The position numbers and the translations under genes were made by a program. This document shows, in pieces, positions 26,665 to 35,643 of a DNA stretch of 64,000 bases. The notes under the pieces are model-generated. The model had not been told where the DNA came from, searched no databases, and saw nothing but the letters and a program-made list of their open reading frames with translations. The first letter of the stretch is position 1. The number at the start of each line of letters is the position of its first letter. Source of the stretch: Agromyces fucosus (GTDB lineage Bacteria; Actinomycetota; Actinomycetes; Actinomycetales; Microbacteriaceae); assembly GCF_004134865.1 (NCBI RefSeq), contig NZ_SDPO01000002.1:434001-498000 (forward strand), in the 5' to 3' direction.

Positions 26665-27363
26665 ATGAGCACGACGCCCCAACGCCCCGCCCCCGCGACC
26701 TACCTGCGGCGGCGTCTCGTCGTGGGCGGTGCGGCATTCGTCGTCGTCGCGCTCGTCGTCTGGCTGATCGTCTGGCTCATCGCGGCCGCCATCGCCGCGG
26801 CAGCACCCAAGGGCCCGGGATCGCAGGGCGGCGACGGCAGCCACCCGAATGCGGCGGCCCTCGAACTCGATCCCGAACTGCCGGCGCCGGTGCTGCGCCA
26901 GCTCGAGTACGTGCGCGACCGATGGGATGCCGACTCGAGCGAGCAATACGGGGTCCTCGGCGTCGACGACTGCGTGAACTTCACCTCCCAATCCCTCATC
27001 GAGCGCGGCTGGGAGGTCGACGAGGAGTGGTGGTACTCCGAAGACGGCGACGCCTACGCGCACTCCGCGGCCTGGCGTTCGTCGACGATCTTCAGCGACT
27101 ACCTCGCCGCCCACCCCGAACGGGCCACGGCGCTCTCGGACGCGCAGCGCGCGGAGGTGAAGCCCGGGGACATCGTGCAGTTCGACTGGGACGACTCCGG
27201 CGATCGCGACCACACCGCCGTCGTCACCGCGGTCCGCGAAGGCGACGACGGGGAGATCGACGTGTACTACGGCGGCCACACGGATGCCACGTGGGACCGC
27301 TCGGTCGACGACCATCCGAAGCATCCCGAGACGAAGGTGTACTACTGGAGCGTCGCCGGCTGA
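26665..27363 (+). CDS. Membrane-anchored amidase-domain protein (paralogue 1)
   Basis: 232 residues: a short basic cytoplasmic start, one membrane helix ([25 protein letters not shown], about 24-48), then an extracellular putative amidase domain (Amidase_6-like). The block [16 protein letters not shown] (catalytic Cys), [20 protein letters not shown] (catalytic His) and [12 protein letters not shown] are conserved with the next gene. Probably a Cys-His peptidase or amidase acting on cell wall or peptides. TACGGT lies 7 nt before the ATG at 26665, so it may be leaderless; a GGTGGAGG ribosome site overlaps. Confidence 0.8.
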   Translation: MSTTPQRPAPATYLRRRLVVGGAAFVVVALVVWLIVWLIAAAIAAAAPKGPGSQGGDGSHPNAAALELDPELPAPVLRQLEYVRDRWDADSSEQYGVLGVDDCVNFTSQSLIERGWEVDEEWWYSEDGDAYAHSAAWRSSTIFSDYLAAHPERATALSDAQRAEVKPGDIVQFDWDDSGDRDHTAVVTAVREGDDGEIDVYYGGHTDATWDRSVDDHPKHPETKVYYWSVAG

Positions 27364-27411
27364 CCCTCCGCTGTGCGGGTTCGCTCAGGTGGGCTTCATA
27401 CGCTGGAATCG

Positions 27412-28125
27412 ATGTCCCCCTCTGAACAGTCCCCCGTCTCCCGCCGCCGCGGCGTGCTCGCCCTCGCCGCCGTCGCCGGCGTCGTCCTCGTCGCCGGCGG
27501 TGCCGCCGTGGCATGGTCGGCCGTCCAGGGCGACGGCACCGCGTCGAACGGGGCCTCCGACACCGTCTCCGGTGCGAGCGGCGCGGGCCGCGAGGCATCC
27601 GACGTCGAAAGCGGGGTCGCCGACTTCTCGGCCTACTCCGACGGCGTCGCCGCCCAGCTCGCCTACGCGTTCGAGCACTGGGACGACACCGAGAGCGACA
27701 CCTTCGGCTACCTCGACGACAATGACTGCGTGAACTTCACGAGCCAGTCCCTGCTCGCCAGGGGCTGGGCCGAAGACGACGAGTGGTGGTACGACGAGTC
27801 GGGCGACGCCTACGGCCACGCCGACGCGTGGATCAGCTCGACGGCCATGCGCGACTACCTCGAGGAGCACCCCGAGCGGGCGACCGCCCTCACCGACGAC
27901 GAACGCGCATCGGTGAAGGTCGGCGACGTCGTGCAGTTCGACTGGGACGACTCGGGCGACCGCGACCACACCGGCATCGTGACCTCGGTCGAGACGGAGC
28001 CCGACGGGTCGATCACGATCCTCTACGCGGGCCACACCGACCCGACGTGGGACCGCTCGGTCGACTGGGCGATCACCGAGCTGCACCCCGGCGGCGTCGC
28101 GTACTACTGGAGCATCCCCGAGTAG
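27412..28125 (+). CDS. Secreted or membrane-anchored amidase-domain protein (paralogue 2)
   Basis: 237 residues: N-terminal hydrophobic helix (GVLALAAVAGVVLVAGGAAVAW, about 14-35), a Ser/Ala/Gly linker and the same amidase domain as the preceding gene: [48 protein letters not shown]. The two domains are clear tandem duplicates with divergent N-termini and linkers. Its promoter box TACGCT (27399-27404) lies 7 nt before the ATG, like paralogue 1, so each gene seems separately transcribed. The last 22 nt overlap the convergent DUF1294 gene. Confidence 0.8.
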   Translation: MSPSEQSPVSRRRGVLALAAVAGVVLVAGGAAVAWSAVQGDGTASNGASDTVSGASGAGREASDVESGVADFSAYSDGVAAQLAYAFEHWDDTESDTFGYLDDNDCVNFTSQSLLARGWAEDDEWWYDESGDAYGHADAWISSTAMRDYLEEHPERATALTDDERASVKVGDVVQFDWDDSGDRDHTGIVTSVETEPDGSITILYAGHTDPTWDRSVDWAITELHPGGVAYYWSIPE

Positions 28126-28556
28126 TCGAGGTCGGGCAGGCGCAGGCCCGCCTGCAGCAGGCCGATGAACGCGGCGAGCACGAGCACGTTGACCACGACG
28201 GTGAGCCAGAACGCGCGGCGGAAGCTGCGCTTGCGCGTCTTGTGCCGGAAGAGCTGCTGGGCGACGAGAGCGCCCGGCCAACCGCCGACGAACCCCGTCA
28301 TGAGCAGCGCCGACTCCGAGGTGCGCGGCGCACCGCGCTTCGCCGCCCGCTTGTCGAGGCCGTACGCCACGAAGGCGACGAGGCTCACCGCGCCGTACCA
28401 CGCCGGGATCCACCAGGGCAGGCCGGCGGCCACGACGGCGACGGCGAGCGCAGCGGCGAAGACCACCAGCACCGTCCAGCTCAGCGCCGACGGCAGCGGC
28501 CGCGAGAGGTCGCGGTCGGGGCGCGGGGCACGGGTCGGGTTCGGAGCGGTTCGCAC
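28104..28556 (-). CDS. DUF1294 family membrane protein
   Basis: 150 residues with four hydrophobic segments. The central AYGLDKRAAKRGAPRTSESALLMTGFVGGWPGALVAQQLFRHKTRKRSF (about 63-111) is the DUF1294 signature. Function unknown; some family members are fused to cold-shock domains, which is not the case here. The GTG start at 28556 follows TACGAT by 7 nt, so it is probably leaderless. The 3' end overlaps amidase paralogue 2 by 22 nt. Confidence 0.78.
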   Translation of the reverse strand: MRTAPNPTRAPRPDRDLSRPLPSALSWTVLVVFAAALAVAVVAAGLPWWIPAWYGAVSLVAFVAYGLDKRAAKRGAPRTSESALLMTGFVGGWPGALVAQQLFRHKTRKRSFRRAFWLTVVVNVLVLAAFIGLLQAGLRLPDLDYSGMLQ

Positions 28557-28578
28557 AGGGCCGATCGTACGGGTTCGG

Positions 28579-29628
28579 CTACTGATTGGAGAACGCCGCG
28601 TCGAACGAGGCGGTCGGCTTCGGCCAGAGCAGCGAGCGGATGAATCCGACGGCCTCCGCGGCCCCGTGCAGGCGATCCATGCCCGCGTCCTCCCACTCGA
28701 CCGAGATCGGTCCGGCGTAGCCGATCGCGTCGAGCGCGCGGAACGAGTCCTCCCACGGCACGTCGCCGTGCCCCGTCGAGACGAAGTCCCAGCCGCGCCG
28801 CGGGTCTCCCCACGGCAGGTGCGAGCCGAGCACGCCCGCGCGGCCGTTCTGGGGGCGCATCCGCGTGTCCTTGCAGTCGACGTGGTAGATGCGGTCCTTG
28901 AAGTCCCAGATGAAGCCGACGGGGTCGATGTTCTGCCACATCATGTGCGACGGGTCCCAGTTGAACCCGAACGCCTCGCGGTGCCCGATCGCCTCGAGCG
29001 TGCGCACCGAGCTCCAGTAGTCGTACGCGATCTCCGACGGGTGCACCTCGTGCGCGAACCGCACGCCCTCGGCGTCGAAGACGTCGAGGATCGGGTTCCA
29101 TCGGGCCGCGAAGTCCTCGAAGCCGGCGTCGATCACCGACGCGGGCACGGGCGGGAACATCGCGACGTAGGGCCAGATCGAAGAGCCGGTGAACCCCACG
29201 ACGGTGTCGACGCCGAGCGCCCTGGCGACCCGCGCCGAGCGCTTCATGTCGTCGGCGGCACGCTGCCGCACCCCTTCGGCGTCGCCGTCGCCCCAGGTGT
29301 ACGGCCGCAGGATCGCCTCGTGGCGGAAGTCGATGGGGGCGTCGCACACGGCCTGCCCGGTGAGGTGGTTCGAGATCGCGAAGACCTGCAGGCCGTGGCG
29401 GTCGAGGATCTCGCGGCGCTCGTCGAGGTAGCCGGGCTCCTCTTCGGCGCGCTTCAGGTCGAGGTGATCGCCCGAGCAGGCGATCTCGAGCCCGTCGTAC
29501 CCCCACTCGGCGGCGAGGCGTGCGACCTCCGCGAACGGCAGGTCGGCCCACTGGCCCGTGAAGAGGGTGACGGGGCGGGTGCCGGATGCCGCGGCATCCG
29601 TCTCGTTCGAGTGCCGGCCGTCGGTCAT
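28579..29628 (-). CDS. Sugar phosphate isomerase/epimerase (last gene of CUT2 sugar operon)
   Basis: 349-residue TIM-barrel protein of the xylose-isomerase-like family. Segments with likely metal ligands: [13 protein letters not shown] (Glu/His), [12 protein letters not shown] (Asp/His), [11 protein letters not shown] (His/Asp) and [11 protein letters not shown] (Glu). Probably a keto-sugar or inositol-pathway isomerase/epimerase in the cytoplasm. Its ATG overlaps the upstream gene's stop (ATGA) and it ends the operon that begins with the Gfo/Idh/MocA dehydrogenase, suggesting both modify the sugar imported by the CUT2 transporter. Confidence 0.85.
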   Translation of the reverse strand: MTDGRHSNETDAAASGTRPVTLFTGQWADLPFAEVARLAAEWGYDGLEIACSGDHLDLKRAEEEPGYLDERREILDRHGLQVFAISNHLTGQAVCDAPIDFRHEAILRPYTWGDGDAEGVRQRAADDMKRSARVARALGVDTVVGFTGSSIWPYVAMFPPVPASVIDAGFEDFAARWNPILDVFDAEGVRFAHEVHPSEIAYDYWSSVRTLEAIGHREAFGFNWDPSHMMWQNIDPVGFIWDFKDRIYHVDCKDTRMRPQNGRAGVLGSHLPWGDPRRGWDFVSTGHGDVPWEDSFRALDAIGYAGPISVEWEDAGMDRLHGAAEAVGFIRSLLWPKPTASFDAAFSNQ

Positions 29629-30494
29629 GCTCGCTCCCGTTCGTCTTGGAGGGCGGTCAGGTAGCGGATGCTCCGTGCCGCGAGTTCGTCCTGCGAGGCC
29701 GCGAGCGGTCGCCAGACCGAGGCGGCGACCGCGATCGTGTCGTTGTCGCCTGTGAAGGACTCTAGGCCGAGCGGGCCCGAGTAGCCGACGTCGTCGAGGG
29801 CGTCGAGGAAGGCCGGCCAGTCGATGTGGTCGTCGCCCACCGCGCCGCGGTCGTTGCCGCAGACCTGCACGTAGGCGAGGTGCTCCCCGGCGAGGCGGAT
29901 GGCGTCGCCGACGCGCTTCTCCTCGATGTTCAGGTGATAGCTGTCGAGCGCGAGCCCGAGGCCGGGGCCGAGCAGCGGACCGAGCGCCTCGAGGGCCTGC
30001 TCGACGGTGTTGACGAGGCTCGTCTCGTATCGGTTGAGCGGCTCGATCGCGAGGCGGATGCCGCTGCGCTCCGCTGCCCGCACGACCGGCCCGAGGCTGG
30101 CCTGCAGCTCGACGTAGCGGGCCGCGCGTTCCTCGGCGTCCATGCGCCAGGTGCGTCCGGTCGATGCGGTGAACGGGCCGGCGACGACGCGCGCGCCGAG
30201 TTGCTCGGCGACGCCGACGCAGTGCACGAGGTAGTTCTGGGTGGCGACGATCTCGGAGCCGGGTGCCGCGATGAGGTTGCGCCCCGGTCCCATCGCGCCG
30301 ACCACCACGGGGGCGAGTCGGTGTTCGCGGAGCACGTCGGCCGCGGCATCCGGCGACCAGTCGCCCGGTGTCTCGACCGGCAGTTCGATGGATCCGAAGC
30401 CCATGCCCGCTGCCTTCGCGGCGATCTCGGCGAGCGAGTCGTCGTCGAGCGGCGAGGTCCAGACCCACGTGTTGACGCCGATGATGCGGCGCAT
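29625..30494 (-). CDS. Sugar epimerase, D-psicose/tagatose 3-epimerase-like TIM barrel
   Basis: 289 residues. The pattern SIELPVE (about 36-42), [16 protein letters not shown] (Glu, about 148-163), [14 protein letters not shown] (Asp/His, about 178-191), [14 protein letters not shown] and [10 protein letters not shown] (Glu) matches ketose 3-epimerase-like proteins. It likely interconverts ketoses or keto-inositols with a divalent metal. It starts 97 nt after the binding-protein gene, behind a hairpin, and overlaps the next isomerase by 4 nt. Exact substrate not readable. Confidence 0.83.
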   Translation of the reverse strand: MRRIIGVNTWVWTSPLDDDSLAEIAAKAAGMGFGSIELPVETPGDWSPDAAADVLREHRLAPVVVGAMGPGRNLIAAPGSEIVATQNYLVHCVGVAEQLGARVVAGPFTASTGRTWRMDAEERAARYVELQASLGPVVRAAERSGIRLAIEPLNRYETSLVNTVEQALEALGPLLGPGLGLALDSYHLNIEEKRVGDAIRLAGEHLAYVQVCGNDRGAVGDDHIDWPAFLDALDDVGYSGPLGLESFTGDNDTIAVAASVWRPLAASQDELAARSIRYLTALQDERERA

Positions 30495-30529
30495 GCTGCC
30501 TCCTTGCGAGCGGGGGATGGAAAGACTGC

Positions 30530-30565
30530 GGTCGGGCGGCGGCGGTCTCCCGCCACCGCCCGACC
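30530..30565 (-). other. Intra-operon hairpin behind the CUT2 binding-protein gene
   Basis: GGTCGGGCGG (30530-30539) pairs with CCGCCCGACC (30556-30565), with extra pairs inside (GGCG/CGCC). It lies in the only sizeable gap (97 nt) of the operon, just downstream of the binding-protein gene. Such hairpins often stabilise the binding-protein mRNA or partially terminate, giving more binding protein than the distal enzymes. Confidence 0.55.
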
Positions 30566-30591
30566 AGGTTAGGCCGTCACACGATCACCCC

Positions 30592-31797
30592 TTACGGGAT
30601 GATGCGGTCCTGCCAGACCTGCGGGTAGCCCGGCAGGTCTTCGCCGCCGAACTTCGCGTAGTGGCCGTCGGGCATGCCCTCGTTCGCCTCGAGGTACTGG
30701 TCGACCTCTTCAGCGGTGATCGGGGACTGCGGGAGCACCCACTCCTTGGGGATCTCCTCGCCGGCGAAGATCTTCTGCGCGGCGAGCAGCGGGGTACGCC
30801 ACTGGAAGTTCGAGTACACCGGTGCAAGACCCGTGAGACCCGTCTCCTTCCACTTGCGCAGGAAGCTCATCTCGTCCTCACCCGTCATGACGGGGTAGTC
30901 GACACCGGCGTCCTCGAACGCCTCGATGGCGGCGACGGCGCCGTCACCGGCGTCCATCCAGATGCCGTCGACATCGCCCTTGGCGAGCTCGTCGGAGATG
31001 ATCTTCTTGATCTCGGCGGGGTCGGCTCCAGTGAAGTAGTCGACGGCCTCGATGTCGTTCTCGCCGAAGAGCTTCTCGGCCGCGGCCCAGCGCTGCTCGA
31101 GCACGTCGACGCCGGGCAGCACGCGGAGTGCCACGACCTTCGAACCCGGCTCGAGCTCCTCGATGAGGAACTCGGCGGTGTCGATGCCCCACGCGAATCC
31201 ACCGATGGGGTGGACGAACGTGACCGGGCAGTCGGTCTGCACGCCGCGGTCGAAGACCACGACGGGCTTGCCGGTGTCGCACGCACGCTCGACGGCCGGG
31301 GTCATGGCCGCCGTGGAGTTCGGCGAGATGAGGAAGATGTCGCAGCCGCCCTCCTCGATGAAGTAGTCGATGTCGGCGATCTGCGTGTCATCGGAGTCCT
31401 GCGCGTCGCGGGTCTCCATCTCGGAGATGACGCCGGCGTCCTGCAGCACCTTCAGCTGCTGGTTCATCGTGATCCAGCCGGTCGTGCGCCACGGGTTGGA
31501 GATCGAGGCGTTCGCGAAGCACGCCTTCTTCGCTCCCGTGGACGCGTAGGCCGACGTGTCGGTCATCTCCGCGTTGATGTACTGCAGCCACGGCTGCCCC
31601 TCGGGCCCTTCAGGCACGACGGACCGTTCTGCGTACTGCTTGTCGTAGAGCTCCTGGTCGAACCACTCGACCGCTTCCTCCGTGGCTCCGGCGTCTTCCG
31701 ACGGCGCGGCCACGTTGGGGTCGGTGGTACAGCCTGCCAGTGCGATCAGCGCGAGAGCGCCGACCATGGCGGATGCCACTGTATACCTGCGTCGCAT
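30592..31797 (-). CDS. CUT2 sugar ABC transporter substrate-binding lipoprotein
   Basis: 401 residues. Lipobox LALAGC-like ending at Cys23 (ALIALAGC). The mature part is a type-1 periplasmic binding fold (CFANASISNPWRTTGWITMNQQLKVLQDAG; FLISPNSTAAMTPAVERACDTGKPVVVFDRG), as in ribose/inositol-class binding proteins. The ATG at 31797 shares its A with the permease stop (TGATG overlap); GGGAGG is upstream. A GTG one codon earlier is possible. Ligand presumably a monosaccharide or polyol handled by the dehydrogenase and epimerases of this operon. Confidence 0.9.
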   Translation of the reverse strand: MRRRYTVASAMVGALALIALAGCTTDPNVAAPSEDAGATEEAVEWFDQELYDKQYAERSVVPEGPEGQPWLQYINAEMTDTSAYASTGAKKACFANASISNPWRTTGWITMNQQLKVLQDAGVISEMETRDAQDSDDTQIADIDYFIEEGGCDIFLISPNSTAAMTPAVERACDTGKPVVVFDRGVQTDCPVTFVHPIGGFAWGIDTAEFLIEELEPGSKVVALRVLPGVDVLEQRWAAAEKLFGENDIEAVDYFTGADPAEIKKIISDELAKGDVDGIWMDAGDGAVAAIEAFEDAGVDYPVMTGEDEMSFLRKWKETGLTGLAPVYSNFQWRTPLLAAQKIFAGEEIPKEWVLPQSPITAEEVDQYLEANEGMPDGHYAKFGGEDLPGYPQVWQDRIIP

Positions 31798-32969
31798 CAC
31801 GAACCTCCCTTGGTTTCGTTGTCAGCCCTCTGCGTCGAGGGAATGGGTGCAGGGCGAGCGGATGCCGCGGCATCCTGCTCCTCCGCCGGTGCCGGCGAAG
31901 TCTGGGTCGCAGGATCCGATGACGGATCCGGCGAAATCTGGGGGGTCGGCGCCTCGAGGGCGCGGCCCTTGCGGCGGGCGCGGAGCGTGGTGGCCGAGTA
32001 CGCGACGGCGAGGATGATGATGGCGCCCTGCACCGCGTCGCGATAGGTCGACGGCACCCCGGCGAAGTTCAACAGCGTGAAGAGCGCCTCGAGGGCGAAC
32101 GCACCGGCCGCCGCCGCGACCACCCAGCCGCGACCGCCGCCGAGCACGACGCCGCCGAGCACGACCGCGGTGATCGCGGTGAACTCGTAGCCGCGGCCGA
32201 CGCTCGGGTGCACGCCGGCGTAGCCGACGAGCAGCACGCCCGCCACGGTCGCCGAGAGCGAGGAGATGATGAATGTCGAGGTCTTCACCCACCAGTTGCG
32301 AGTGCCCGAGTAGCGGGCCGTCGTCGGGTTGTCGCCGAGGGCGATGATCGTGCGCCCGAACGGGCGGCGCCCGAACCAGATCGCGAGGGCGAGGACGACC
32401 ACGAGCACGACGACCGACCAGGGCAGGATGTCGATGACGGGCAGGTCCCGGATGCCGCCGCGCCCGATCTCGCGGAAGCCGTCGGCGGGGTTGCCCGTCG
32501 CCGCACCGCCGGTCCAGTAGAGGATGGCTCCGAGCAGTGCGAGCATCATGCCGAGAGTGACGATGAAGCTCGGCACCTTGAGCATGGTGACGATGAGGCC
32601 GTTGATGAGGCCGATGACCGCGCCGAACACGAGCATGAGCAGCAGCACGGGCAGGGACTTCGACTCGTCCTGGCCGATGAGGTTGCCGGCGATCACGACC
32701 TGCGCCGTGACGACGGAGCCCATGGAGAGGTCGAACTCGCCGCCGACGATGACGAAGTACTGGCCGATCGCGACGATCGCGACGGGAGCGACGCGCTGCA
32801 CGAACCGGATGAACTGCGACGGCTCGGCGAACGACGGGTTCAGCAACGTGATCGCGATGAGCAGCACGATGAGCAGCAGGAAGACGGCGCCGCGGGGGCT
32901 GATGAGCGTGCGTCCGAAACCGGCGAGACGCTGGCCGACGGTGGGCTGCGGGGTGGTCACGGCGCTCAT
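31797..32969 (-). CDS. CUT2 sugar ABC transporter permease (second)
   Basis: 390 residues with 8-10 membrane helices of the BPD_transp_2 (RbsC/AraH) family; GGEFDLSMGSVV, the segment ALGDNPTTARYSG and the VLGGVVLGGGRG block are typical. A Pro/Ala/Ser-rich tail of about 50 residues follows the last helix. ATGA overlap with the other permease upstream and TGATG overlap with the binding protein downstream. Together with the other permease it would form a heterodimeric channel. Confidence 0.9.
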   Translation of the reverse strand: MSAVTTPQPTVGQRLAGFGRTLISPRGAVFLLLIVLLIAITLLNPSFAEPSQFIRFVQRVAPVAIVAIGQYFVIVGGEFDLSMGSVVTAQVVIAGNLIGQDESKSLPVLLLMLVFGAVIGLINGLIVTMLKVPSFIVTLGMMLALLGAILYWTGGAATGNPADGFREIGRGGIRDLPVIDILPWSVVVLVVVLALAIWFGRRPFGRTIIALGDNPTTARYSGTRNWWVKTSTFIISSLSATVAGVLLVGYAGVHPSVGRGYEFTAITAVVLGGVVLGGGRGWVVAAAAGAFALEALFTLLNFAGVPSTYRDAVQGAIIILAVAYSATTLRARRKGRALEAPTPQISPDPSSDPATQTSPAPAEEQDAAASARPAPIPSTQRADNETKGGS

Positions 32970-34048
32970 GCCGATGCCTCCTTCTCGTGCGCGACGGCGG
33001 ACGGCGGTGCGCTCCGGTCCGCGGGTCTGTCGGGCGCGGCGGCCCCGCTGCCGAAGCGCGGGCGCCTGCGGTCGAGCGAGCGGCTCGTGTAGACGGCGAC
33101 GGCGGCGACGATGACGACACCGCGCACGACGTCCTTCAGGAAGGGGTTCACCTGCATGACGCTCATCACGTTGTCGACCACCGCGAAGATCGCGACGCCG
33201 CCGATGGTGCCCCAGATGGATCCGCGGCCGCCCATGAGCAGGGTGCCGCCGAGCACGACCGCGGCGATCGAGAGCAGGTCGTAGCCGCCCTGGATTCCCA
33301 CGGTGGGGCTTCCGACGCCGAGCCGGCTCGCGAGCAGGAGGCCGGCGAACGCGGCGGTGATCGAGCACAGCATGTGGGCGACGATGACGGGGCGAGCGGT
33401 GCGGATGCCCGAGAGGCGGGCGACCTGCTCGTTGCCGCCGACGGCGAACATGTGGTTGCCGACCCGGGTGCGGGCGAGGAAGAAGGCGCCGATCACGGCC
33501 ACCGCGAGCATCAGGAGGGTCGACACCGGCACGGGCCCGACGCCGGTGGCGCCGATGAGCTGGAACTCCCACGGCACCTCGCCGCTCGTGCCCTTGTAGT
33601 TGGAGTCGAGATAGCCCTTGATGATGAGCCCGGTGCCGAGCGTCGCGATGAATCCGTTGACCTTGAGCTTGGTTACGATGAGGCCGTTCGCGAGGCCGAT
33701 GAGGCCCGCGACGACGACCACGGTGACCACGGCGAGCGGGATGTTCGCCGGGTTCCCGGCCATCAGGTCGGCGGCGATCAGGCTCGAGAGGCTGATCACG
33801 TACGGCACCGACAGGTCGAGCGACGCGCACAGGATCACGAGCGTCTGGCCGATCGCGACGAAGCCGAGCACGCTCATGCCGGTGAGGATGTCGCGGATGT
33901 TGCCGGCACTGAAGAAGTTGCGCCCGACGCTCGCGACGAGGATGGCGCCGATGATGATGACGCCGACGAGGGCGATGCCGACGATGAGGCTCGCGTCGAG
34001 ACGGCGACGGCGGCCTCGGCGAACGGATGGCGCGGTTGCGGTGCTCAT
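32966..34048 (-). CDS. CUT2 sugar ABC transporter permease (first)
   Basis: 360-residue BPD_transp_2 permease: basic N-terminus, 8-10 helices, the characteristic CASLDLSVPYVISLSSLIAA, AVGGNEQVARLSGIRT and VLGGTLLMGGRGS blocks. Overlaps the ATPase stop by ATGA and the second permease by ATGA, so subunit synthesis is tightly coupled. Confidence 0.9.
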   Translation of the reverse strand: MSTATAPSVRRGRRRRLDASLIVGIALVGVIIIGAILVASVGRNFFSAGNIRDILTGMSVLGFVAIGQTLVILCASLDLSVPYVISLSSLIAADLMAGNPANIPLAVVTVVVVAGLIGLANGLIVTKLKVNGFIATLGTGLIIKGYLDSNYKGTSGEVPWEFQLIGATGVGPVPVSTLLMLAVAVIGAFFLARTRVGNHMFAVGGNEQVARLSGIRTARPVIVAHMLCSITAAFAGLLLASRLGVGSPTVGIQGGYDLLSIAAVVLGGTLLMGGRGSIWGTIGGVAIFAVVDNVMSVMQVNPFLKDVVRGVVIVAAVAVYTSRSLDRRRPRFGSGAAAPDRPADRSAPPSAVAHEKEASA

Positions 34049-35643
34049 CGTCCTGCCTCCTCTTCCGAATTGTTCGCTGAGCCTGTCGAAGCGTCGCCGA
34101 TGCCCGCGCCGCCGACCTTGAGCGTTCCGGTCGCGGCCGAGAGGATCGTCGCCTCGTCGCTTCGGGCGGGCAGTTCGGCCGAGGCCCGGCCGTCGTGCAT
34201 GACGATGATGCGGTCGGACATGCCGATCACCTCCGGCAGTTCCGAGGAGATCATGAGGATGGCGACCCCTTCCTTCGCGAGCCGGCGCATGAGTGTGTAG
34301 ACGGCGACCTTCGCGCCGACGTCGATGCCTCGGGTCGGCTCGTCGAGCAGCACGACGCGGGGCTTGGTGGCGAGCCACTTCGCGAGCACGACCTTCTGCT
34401 GGTTGCCGCCGGAGAGGTACTGCACCTCTTGGTCGACGCCCTGCGAGGCCACCTCGAGCGAGGAGAGCACCCCGGGCAGTTCGCGTCGCGACTCGCTCGT
34501 GCGCCGCGCGAAGACGGAGCGGATGACGAGGAGGGCGTTGTCGGCGATCGACTGGTTGAGGGCGAGCCCCTGGGCCTTGCGGTCCTCGGTGATGAGCGCG
34601 ACACCGGCCTTCACGGCCTGTCGCGCCGAGGTCATGTGCACCGGCCGGCCGTCGAGCCGGAGCTCGCCTCGCGTGAACGGGTCGATGCCGAAGAGCGCCT
34701 CGACGAGCTCGGTGCGCCCGGAGCCCTGGAGGCCCGCGATGCCGACGATCTCGCCGGCGCGCAGCTCGAGGTCGATGTCGTCGACGTAGGCGTTGCCCGC
34801 GCCGCGCAGCTCGAGCCGCGGCTCCCCCACGACCGTGCCCTCCTCCGCCGCCGGGAAGTAGGCGGAGATCGGTCGGCCGACCATGCGGCGCACGAGCTCG
34901 TCGGTGTCGAGCTCGTCGGCCGGCCCGCTCGAGACGAGCGCGCCGTCCTTCAGCACGGTGATCGTGTCGCAGAGGTCGAAGATCTCCTTCAGCCGGTGCG
35001 AGACGTAGACGATCGCGACACCGCGCTCCGAGAGCCGGCGGACGATCGTGTAGAGCAGTTCGACCTCGTGGTCGGCGAGGGCGGCCGTCGGCTCGTCCAT
35101 CTGGATCACCCGGGCGTCGACCGAGAGGGCCTTCACGATCTCGACGATCTGCTGCTCGGCGACGGTGAGCGTGCGCACCGGGGCATCCGCGTCGATGGAG
35201 TCGATGCCGAGGTCGGCGAGCAGCGTGCGCGTCTCGGCGAGCATGGCCTTCTTGTCGACGAACCCCGCGCGGCGCGGCTCGCGGCCGAGGAAGACGTTCT
35301 GGGCGACGGTGCGCTCGGGGAGGAGGTTGAACTCCTGGAAGACGGTCGCCAGTCCGGCGTGCGCGGCCTGGACGGGGTGGCTGAAGGCGACCTCGGTGCC
35401 GCCGAGCGTGATGGTGCCGCCGTCGCGCTCGTAGACGCCGGCGAGGATCTTCATGAAGGTCGACTTGCCCGCGCCGTTCTCGCCGACGAGCCCGTGCACC
35501 TCGCCCGGGTGGAGCGTGAGCCCGACCCCGCGCAGGACGGTCACGCCGAAGAACGACTTCTCGAGGCCGGTGGCGACGAGCACCGGCTCGCCGTCGAGCA
35601 CGGCACCGCGGCCGGCGACGGCCTGCGATTGTTGTGCGTTCAT
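34045..35643 (-). CDS. CUT2 sugar ABC transporter ATP-binding protein (double ABC)
   Basis: 532 residues with two ABC domains, as in RbsA/MglA. First half: Walker A GENGAGKST (about 54-62), degenerate signature TVAEQQIVEI, Walker B VIQMDEPTAAL. Second half: degenerate Walker A GLQGSGRTE, signature LSGGNQQKV, Walker B VVLLDEPTRG. The extreme C-terminus (STGSANNSEEEAGR) is encoded partly by a TTCGACAGGCTCAG-type interspersed repeat (34070-34091) and is probably not functional. Overlaps the dehydrogenase upstream (ATGA) and permease downstream (ATGA). Confidence 0.93.
   Translation of the reverse strand: MNAQQSQAVAGRGAVLDGEPVLVATGLEKSFFGVTVLRGVGLTLHPGEVHGLVGENGAGKSTFMKILAGVYERDGGTITLGGTEVAFSHPVQAAHAGLATVFQEFNLLPERTVAQNVFLGREPRRAGFVDKKAMLAETRTLLADLGIDSIDADAPVRTLTVAEQQIVEIVKALSVDARVIQMDEPTAALADHEVELLYTIVRRLSERGVAIVYVSHRLKEIFDLCDTITVLKDGALVSSGPADELDTDELVRRMVGRPISAYFPAAEEGTVVGEPRLELRGAGNAYVDDIDLELRAGEIVGIAGLQGSGRTELVEALFGIDPFTRGELRLDGRPVHMTSARQAVKAGVALITEDRKAQGLALNQSIADNALLVIRSVFARRTSESRRELPGVLSSLEVASQGVDQEVQYLSGGNQQKVVLAKWLATKPRVVLLDEPTRGIDVGAKVAVYTLMRRLAKEGVAILMISSELPEVIGMSDRIIVMHDGRASAELPARSDEATILSAATGTLKVGGAGIGDASTGSANNSEEEAGR
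34070..34091 (-). repeat. Short interspersed repeat of the TTCGACAGGCTCAG type
   Basis: CTTCGACAGGCTCAGCGAAC on the minus strand. From memory this word is a common dispersed repeat in many high-GC bacterial genomes. Here it lies inside the last codons of the ATPase gene and adds residues beyond the conserved domain. Only this copy was noticed in the window. Confidence 0.5.

Noticed and set aside
31797..33830. Single 677-residue permease-like frame
   Set aside because: The first 286 codons are an out-of-frame shadow of the other permease. The real start is at 32969 with an ATGA overlap.
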